A stretch of DNA of 5,682 nt from the NCBI GenBank assembly GCA_012800625.1, contig JAAZIY010000061.1, forward strand, positions 1-5,682. The letters run 5' to 3'. Position 1 is the first letter of the stretch; every line of letters begins with the position of its first letter. Shown piece after piece: positions 1 through 4,359 of the stretch. Below the pieces are notes generated by a model that was not told the origin of the DNA, ran no database searches, and was given only the letters and a program-made list of their open reading frames with translations. A program made the translations under genes and the position numbers. The DNA is from Lentisphaerota bacterium (GTDB lineage: Bacteria > Verrucomicrobiota > Lentisphaeria > Oligosphaerales > Oligosphaeraceae).

Positions 1-64
1 AATTGGTTAGAGCATCGCCCTGTCACGGCGAAGGTTGCGGGTTCGAGTCCCGTCAATCCCGCCA
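1..64 (+). tRNA. tRNA-Asp (GTC), 5' end cut off by the window
   Basis: The segment begins in the D loop. It runs through an intact anticodon arm (loop CTGTCAC, anticodon GTC at 22-24), T arm (loop TTCGAGT), 3' acceptor strand CAATCCC, discriminator G and encoded CCA (62-64). By alignment with the complete copy downstream, 13 nucleotides are missing only because the window starts here. It differs from that copy at one base: T at 35 against C at 138, in the unpaired variable loop. The Asp identity features known from E. coli (G34, U35, C36, C38, G73) are present. Confidence 0.96.
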
Positions 65-90
65 GCCAGCACAAGCGGTCGAGCAAATCT

Positions 91-167
91 GGGGTTGTAG
101 CGCAATTGGTTAGAGCATCGCCCTGTCACGGCGAAGGCTGCGGGTTCGAGTCCCGTCAATCCCGCCA
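91..167 (+). tRNA. tRNA-Asp (GTC), complete
   Basis: A full 77-nt cloverleaf can be folded by hand. The acceptor stem GGGGTTG (91-97) pairs with CAATCCC (157-163) with one G-T pair. The D stem is GCGC/GAGC. The anticodon stem TCGCC/GGCGA holds loop CTGTCAC with anticodon GTC at 125-127. The variable loop has five nucleotides, and T stem GCGGG/CCCGT holds loop TTCGAGT. The discriminator is G164 and CCA is encoded at 165-167. It decodes GAC and GAU as aspartate. It lies 26 bp after the first copy with no promoter or terminator visible between them, so the two are probably processed from one transcript. Confidence 0.98.
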
Positions 168-177
168 GAAATTTCAG

Positions 178-210
178 GACTCACGGCTTTCTCCGTGAGT
201 CTTTTTTTTT
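178..210 (+). terminator. Intrinsic terminator of the tRNA-Asp pair
   Basis: A perfect 9-bp stem GACTCACGG (178-186) / CCGTGAGTC (193-201) encloses a 6-nt loop and is followed directly by nine T residues (202-210). It starts 10 nt after the encoded CCA of the second tRNA, as expected for the end of a tRNA transcript. There is no A run on its left side, so it should act on the plus strand only. Confidence 0.95.
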
Positions 211-378
211 GTGCCTTGCCAGAACACAAGCTGCCCTTAGTGTTCCTTCCTGTCTCTTCGTGTGTCTTCGTGTCCTCTCCCCTCCGCTTTCCCCGAACCT
301 AAGGTCTTGCCGGCAATTACGCCGTCAGCGAGTTATATTAGCTACATACGACTATGAGCTTAGCAAGACTGGAACCAC
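211..378. other. Non-coding spacer between the tRNA terminator and the NYN gene
   Basis: These 168 bp contain no convincing gene. The left half is pyrimidine-rich and holds repeat copy 1 (256-283). The right half presumably carries the promoter of the downstream gene, since the tRNA terminator insulates it from upstream transcription. TATATT at 334-339 resembles a -10 box, but the best -35-like element (TTGCCG, 307-312) is 21 nt away, which is too far to call a sigma-70 promoter. GGA at 371-373, five nucleotides before the ATG at 379, is a weak ribosome binding site. Confidence 0.6.
256..283 (-). repeat. Dispersed repeat, copy 1 (left inverted partner)
   Basis: Read on the minus strand, this carries a G-rich leader, the core GGACACGAAGAC and then ACACGAAG. 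It is the inverted partner of 2152-2179: 27 of 28 positions match and 22 consecutive bases (256-277) are perfect. Internally it is a tandem 10-mer, TCTTCGTGTG (255-264) followed by TCTTCGTGTC (265-274) on the plus strand. It sits 95 bp upstream of the NYN gene start. Confidence 0.85.
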
Positions 379-2127
379 ATGGCGAAAATCAACCCTGACA
401 TCCTACAGTGGCTGCTGCACAACACCAACAGCCAGAACTTATATAACGCGGTCAAGAACTTTGAGGAGCTGAGCCGCTATATGCAACAGGGCGGCTTCAA
501 GATCAACGCTGGCACTTTTGACAGTGCCATTGTGCAGCAGAGACTACTTAATCTGCTCTTGCAGCACGACGAACTACTGCTGCTGCCCTTCCTGAGTGAA
601 CTCAGCCGGCGACGACCCTGGCGAAACGCCTGCAAAGCGGCAAAAATGCTGGACGGGGAATACCTGCTCAAAAACTGGCGCAAAATGATAGAGTCCCTGG
701 CAGACCCGCGCATGATTATCATGGGACTCTATATGGAGAGCAAAAACGAGGCGCTGAGCCGACTCGCACAAAGACTGATAAACTGCCCCTCACTGTGGAA
801 AAATAAAACTGAGGCTGCAGCGCCGGACAAAGATATGACCGAAGCCTGGAGCTGCTTGGCAAGCGAAGCCAGAACGGAAAAAAATGCGCGCGCAACAAAC
901 CCGGAACAGCTGAAGGCTGAACAAAATAAAAATGCGGAACTGCGCAAACAAATAAAATCATATAAAAATGAAATCGAACAGATGCAGCGCCAAAAACTGC
1001 AATCTCAGGAAAACCTGGAGCTGCTGCGCCGCCAACAAGAAGAAAAATTGCGCGAACAAGAAAAGCAGTGGCGGCAGGAATGTGAAATCCAGGTAGGCAT
1101 GGCGAAAAACCAAGCCGAGGAAAAACACCAGGCCGCATTACAAAGGCTGCTGGGCTATACAAGCGACGAGGAAGCCCGACTGCAGCAAAACATCAAGCAG
1201 GCCGGCAGCCTGAATCAACGCATCAATACTGCACTGCAAAGACAGGCCGAAATCAACCAGCGCTACGGACTGAAACGCCGGCTGCTGCAAAAAATAAACC
1301 GACTGCAACTACGCCAGGAACAGCTGCGCATGGCCATTAACGAGGCCCTCGTGCTCGATGATGAACTGCTCGAACTGGAACAAGAATGCAAAACAAAATT
1401 GCAGACGCTGAGGGATACCCTAACTGGAGAACCACAGCCATTGCAGCTGGACAGCATGCCATTCCGTATCGAAAATATGATCAAAACCGTGAGACTGGAC
1501 AAACAGGAATGCGCCGCAACATTACAGGAAATCAAACAATTCCTGCAACAAAAATTCTGGCGACAAATACTGAGCAGCGCCGAACAAAGCAAGCTTCACG
1601 ACATTTTGGAACAGCAAAATAAAAGACATCAGCATATACTGGCGCAAAATAAAAATAATGCCGCCGGAAATACGGCGAGCAGCAAAGAAATTTGGCATCT
1701 CACCCAGCATTTCGCCGACTTCAAAAGAACCAATATATATGTCGACGCCTGCAACCTGATGCTCCGCGCGCCGGAATGGCAGGAAATCATGAAAGACAAG
1801 GGACAGGCAGAAACCAGAAGGCTACTAGTCGAAAAATGCAAGAAAAAGGTGCATCTGTTTAGACAGATAGCCCTGGTCTTCGATGGCGTCGAAGCGATGG
1901 ACTGCATCGATAATATAGGAAATAACTTCTCGCTGCACTTCGCCGCCAAAAAACACGAAGAACAAAATGCCGATAACTATCTGGTTGAGATGCTGCAAAA
2001 AAAAATGCGCGACCCCAAGCAGATAAGCTGGATAGTCACCGATGACTACGGACTGAGAAACCGATTGCAAGAGCTTTGCGACGCCGCAGTCCCGGCAGAG
2101 GCATTCGCCAAATTCCTGAAAATGTGA
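379..2127 (+). CDS. Coiled-coil protein with C-terminal NYN/PIN-like ribonuclease domain
   Basis: A 582-residue protein in three parts. Residues 1-150 look entirely helical and match no family I can name. Residues about 172-345 form a long coiled coil rich in Gln, Glu, Lys and Arg, with further helix to about 425. Residues 451-582 read as a YacP-like NYN domain of the PIN superfamily: a strand ending in D456 (YVDACN), FDG with D502, NADNY with D532, and a strand leading to TDD (D555/D556). These match the usual metal-binding acidic positions, so RNA cleavage is plausible but inferred. No signal peptide or membrane segment is seen, so it is probably cytoplasmic. The coiled coil suggests oligomers or scaffolding. 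The ATG at 379 has only a weak GGA upstream. The gene stands alone on its strand, converges on yraN, is flanked by inverted repeats and is more A-rich than the secretion genes. RNA decay, processing or a defence/toxin role are all possible. Confidence 0.85.
   Translation: MAKINPDILQWLLHNTNSQNLYNAVKNFEELSRYMQQGGFKINAGTFDSAIVQQRLLNLLLQHDELLLLPFLSELSRRRPWRNACKAAKMLDGEYLLKNWRKMIESLADPRMIIMGLYMESKNEALSRLAQRLINCPSLWKNKTEAAAPDKDMTEAWSCLASEARTEKNARATNPEQLKAEQNKNAELRKQIKSYKNEIEQMQRQKLQSQENLELLRRQQEEKLREQEKQWRQECEIQVGMAKNQAEEKHQAALQRLLGYTSDEEARLQQNIKQAGSLNQRINTALQRQAEINQRYGLKRRLLQKINRLQLRQEQLRMAINEALVLDDELLELEQECKTKLQTLRDTLTGEPQPLQLDSMPFRIENMIKTVRLDKQECAATLQEIKQFLQQKFWRQILSSAEQSKLHDILEQQNKRHQHILAQNKNNAAGNTASSKEIWHLTQHFADFKRTNIYVDACNLMLRAPEWQEIMKDKGQAETRRLLVEKCKKKVHLFRQIALVFDGVEAMDCIDNIGNNFSLHFAAKKHEEQNADNYLVEMLQKKMRDPKQISWIVTDDYGLRNRLQELCDAAVPAEAFAKFLKM
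1729..2124 (+). other. NYN (YacP-like) domain-coding segment of the coiled-coil gene
   Basis: This encodes residues 451-582. The order of motifs is D-x-x-N after the first strand, a helix with conserved basic residues (ETRRLLVEKC), strand IALVFDG, strand FSLHFA, AD-containing helix NADNYLVEML, strand SWIVTDDYGLRNR, and a final short hydrophobic stretch. That order is typical of NYN/PIN nucleases, and all four acidic positions are kept, which argues for an active rather than decayed enzyme. The assignment rests on motif reading alone. Confidence 0.75.
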
Positions 2128-2151
2128 GGCCGGACCTGGATAGCAGCATAT

Positions 2152-2179
2152 AGGGGGGAGGACACGAAGACACACGAAG
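2152..2179 (+). repeat. Dispersed repeat, copy 2 (right inverted partner)
   Basis: A G-rich leader (six G at 2153-2158), core GGACACGAAGAC (2160-2171) and ACACGAAG lie in the 52-bp gap between the convergent NYN gene and yraN. The repeat is the inverse of 256-283 with one mismatch. Its last base, 2179, directly abuts the yraN stop codon complement (2180-2182). No stem-loop with a T run is seen in this gap, so no standard terminator separates the two converging genes. Confidence 0.85.
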
Positions 2180-2653
2180 TCAGTACTGGGTGGCCAGGGA
2201 TTTTTGGCGGAAGGCATTTTTTATATAATTAATTCTGAACGGGGCATATTTTCGGCTAACTACCTCGACTATGTCAAAGCGCAGCTTGAGCTTGACCGCG
2301 CCGATATCGCGCAAGTATCGGCGTGCCGCCCGTATAATACGGCGTTTTTTTGCCGCGTTCACTGCTTCCGCCGGTCTTATCCCAGGCTTATAGCGCCGGG
2401 TTTTCACCTCGACAAAGCATAGCTGCGCCTCATCTCTGGCGACGATATCGATCTCATAGCGTCCGCTTCTATAGTTGCGGCACAATATTTCCAGCCCCAG
2501 CTGCTGCAGTTTGGCAGCGGCGGCCTGTTCACCGCGTCTTCCCAGGCGCAGATGCGCGCGCCGCAGCCGGGCATAAAGCGGACTGCGCAACCAAGCCAGC
2601 AGCTTGAAGCCTTTGCTCTGCTTTTGTATGCCTTGCTCGGTCTTCGTGTCCAA
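2180..2653 (-). CDS. yraN: YraN / UPF0102 family nuclease-like protein
   Basis: A 157-residue protein. The family signature is clear: RRGEQAAAAKLQQLG (39-53), NYRSGRYEIDIVARD (60-74), FVEVKTR (80-86), a basic helix (101-115), FDIVEV (126-131) and INYIKNAF (141-148). The family has a RecB-like PD-(D/E)xK fold. D69 and the E82-x-K84 motif would be the catalytic set, although the cellular role is not settled. The usual glycine pair before E-I-D is replaced by R-Y here. The longest frame begins at TTG (2653), six bases after the gspE stop, with GGGGG only 2-3 nt upstream, which is too close for an ideal Shine-Dalgarno site. The first 35 or so residues precede the conserved core, so the true start may lie inside (for example TTG at codon 22). 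It is probably co-transcribed with gspE. Confidence 0.9.
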   Translation of the reverse strand: MDTKTEQGIQKQSKGFKLLAWLRSPLYARLRRAHLRLGRRGEQAAAAKLQQLGLEILCRNYRSGRYEIDIVARDEAQLCFVEVKTRRYKPGIRPAEAVNAAKKRRIIRAARRYLRDIGAVKLKLRFDIVEVVSRKYAPFRINYIKNAFRQKSLATQY

Positions 2654-2662
2654 ATCCCCCTA
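2640..2662 (-). repeat. Dispersed repeat, copy 3, across the gspE/yraN junction
   Basis: Read on the minus strand this is TAGGGGG, a short ATTT segment, then GGACACGAAGAC. The 12-base core is identical in copies 1 and 2, and TAGGGGG is identical to the leader of copy 2 (2151-2157). Relative to copy 2 there is a small insertion between leader and core. The second CACGAAG unit is absent. The gspE TAG stop is the first three bases of the copy and the proposed yraN TTG start is inside it. Confidence 0.7.
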
Positions 2663-4306
2663 AATCTCATCCAGGTCAAGCTTGCAGACCCGGGTCACCT
2701 CAGACTCGGTGGTCAGCCCCTCGGCCACCTTCAGATCGCCGTCCTCCTTCAGCGTGCGCATGCCGCTGCGCCGCGCAATAGTAGTGATCTCCGAGCTGTC
2801 TTTATTGGTATTGATGGCCGAGCGCAAGGCATCATTGATCACCATTAGCTCAAAGATAGCCACCCGGCCTCGATAGCCGCTGCCCAAACAGTTGCGGCAA
2901 CTGCGTCCGGCCTGGGAATCAGACTTGCCGCTGCCCTGACATTCCGGGCAGATACGGCGCACCAGGCGCTGCGAGGCCACCGCCAGCACTGACGAAGAGA
3001 TAAGAAAACCCTCGACGCCCATCTCGATCAGGCGGCTGATCGCCCCGGCGGCGTCATTGGTGTGCAGCGTGCTGAGCACCAGGTGTCCGGTCAGGGCGGC
3101 ATGAATGGCGATCTCCGCGGTTTCGCGGTCGCGGATTTCCCCCACCAGGATAACATCCGGGTCCTGCCTCACTATGGCTCTCAGTCCATTGGCAAAGCTC
3201 AGGCCTATATTGGCGCGCACGTGTATCTGGGTCAGGCCCTCGAGCTGGTACTCGACCGGGTCCTCGATAGTGATGATTTTCCGAAAGTCGGCATTAAGCA
3301 CGTTCAGGATACAATACAGCGTGGTGGTCTTGCCGCTGCCGGTGGGGCCAACCACCAGGATGATACCGTGAGGCATATTGAAAAGACGGCTAAGCTCATC
3401 GAGGGTGTCAGGCAAAAGCCCTATTTTGCCCAGCTCGAAAACCGCCGGGTCCTTCTGCAAAAGCCGCAGCACGATACTTTCCCCGTGCATGCCCGGCACC
3501 GTGCTCACGCGCACATCTATGGCGTTCATGCTGCCGCCGCTCAGTTCGATGCGCCCGTCCTGGGGCAGGCGGTGCTCAGCTATGTTCATGCCGGCCAAAA
3601 GCTTGATGCGCGAGGCTATGGCGGCGTACTGATTCTTGGGCGGACGCATAATCACCTGCAAAAGCCCGTCTATGCGAAAGCGCACTGCCACATCGTTTTC
3701 GCCAGGCTCAATATGTATGTCTGAGGCACCACCCTCTTGAGCGCGGGCAAAAACATCGCTGACCAGGCGCACTATGGGGGCCTCACGCGCCAGGTCGCGC
3801 AGAGCCTCCTCGCTGCCCGGATCGCTCCAGTCCTGCCCGGCGGTCTTCTCGTCGGGCCTATCATAGACCGAGCCTATATGTCTTTCGATAAACGAGCGCC
3901 TGGCCAGCACGAAGCTGGTCTCGGCCTCGTAAAAATTCTTCCACAGCAGCGCCAGTCTTCCGGTGGCGTATGGCGAGGCTACCGCCAGCATGGCGCGTTC
4001 ATTGCTCCAAGTCAAGGGCAGGCAACACTCGCTGTTAAGAAAATCGTAGGTCACCTCCGGATAGAAGTTTACCTCCCTGGCCTCATGTTCATCAAGCAAT
4101 GCCAGGCCGGAGGCCTCGGCGTAGACTTGCAGCAGGGCGGCCTCTTCGAGCTTGCCGTTGTTCACGTAAGCGATGTCCAGCTCGGCAGTGCCGCACTGCA
4201 AGTCCTCCTCGCCTACCCCGCGCAAATGCCGCAGCAGGCCGGCGCGCACCCTGTCTTGCAACAAGCCGGGTTCTGCGCCGGCCACTGGTACCTCACTGTA
4301 TGACAT
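2660..4306 (-). CDS. gspE: Type II secretion system ATPase GspE (GspE/PulE/PilB family)
   Basis: A 548-residue cytoplasmic hexameric ATPase that drives pseudopilus assembly in type II secretion. Residues about 15-135 are a divergent N-terminal domain of the kind that contacts the inner-membrane platform. A charged linker (150-170) leads to the ATPase core. All core motifs are intact: Walker A GPTGSGKT (320-327), Asp box ITIEDPVEY (346-353), Walker B ILVGEIRD with E390, His box with H408 and H415 (TGHLVLSTLHTNDA), and a zinc tetracysteine C453/C456...C470/C473. Length is normal for the family. The ATG at 4306 has AAGG ten bases upstream. It follows gspD by 53 bp and precedes yraN by 6 bp. PilB is the main alternative, but the neighbouring GspD-like secretin favours type II secretion. 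Confidence 0.93.
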   Translation of the reverse strand: MSYSEVPVAGAEPGLLQDRVRAGLLRHLRGVGEEDLQCGTAELDIAYVNNGKLEEAALLQVYAEASGLALLDEHEAREVNFYPEVTYDFLNSECCLPLTWSNERAMLAVASPYATGRLALLWKNFYEAETSFVLARRSFIERHIGSVYDRPDEKTAGQDWSDPGSEEALRDLAREAPIVRLVSDVFARAQEGGASDIHIEPGENDVAVRFRIDGLLQVIMRPPKNQYAAIASRIKLLAGMNIAEHRLPQDGRIELSGGSMNAIDVRVSTVPGMHGESIVLRLLQKDPAVFELGKIGLLPDTLDELSRLFNMPHGIILVVGPTGSGKTTTLYCILNVLNADFRKIITIEDPVEYQLEGLTQIHVRANIGLSFANGLRAIVRQDPDVILVGEIRDRETAEIAIHAALTGHLVLSTLHTNDAAGAISRLIEMGVEGFLISSSVLAVASQRLVRRICPECQGSGKSDSQAGRSCRNCLGSGYRGRVAIFELMVINDALRSAINTNKDSSEITTIARRSGMRTLKEDGDLKVAEGLTTESEVTRVCKLDLDEI

Positions 4307-4359
4307 CTATATAAAACCTTGCAACTATATGCCTTAGTGGTTTAACCGCATATTGGCGC
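4307..4359 (-). other. gspD-gspE intergenic gap
   Basis: This 53-bp gap contains the AAGG ribosome binding site of gspE (4317-4320) and an AT-rich stretch (TTTTATATAG on the minus strand) just before the start. No terminator hairpin is present, which fits read-through from gspD. Confidence 0.5.

Noticed and set aside
307..339. Sigma-70-like promoter for the NYN gene (TTGCCG ... TATATT)
   Set aside because: The spacer is 21 nt, outside the usual 16-18, and no better-spaced pair was found.
209..472. Open frame of 87 codons starting in the terminator T run
   Set aside because: It overlaps the terminator, repeat copy 1 and the start of the NYN gene in another frame, has a low-complexity Cys/Leu/Ser/Arg composition and no ribosome binding site.
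719..1162. Minus-strand open frame opposite the NYN gene
   Set aside because: Its Phe/Pro/Ala/Val-rich translation is what the complement of a Gln/Lys/Glu-rich coiled coil gives; it has no recognisable domain.
256..2179. Insertion sequence or composite transposon
   Set aside because: Inverted repeats are present, but the enclosed protein has a nuclease of NYN type rather than a transposase, and no target-site duplication flanks the repeats (left flank CTGTCT, right flank TCAGTA).
2128..2179. Bidirectional terminator between the NYN gene and yraN
   Set aside because: No stem-loop followed by a T run is found on either strand; only the dispersed repeat is present.
256..2662. CRISPR array from the repeated CACGAAG units
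   Set aside because: The copies are few, in mixed orientation, far apart and without regular spacers.
3062..3724. 220-codon plus-strand open frame opposite gspE
   Set aside because: gspE on the other strand has all its family motifs across this interval; the plus-strand frame is a shadow in GC-rich coding DNA.
3737..4303. 188-codon plus-strand open frame opposite the gspE N-terminus
   Set aside because: It ends at the gspE start and mirrors its codons, with no motif or ribosome binding site of its own.
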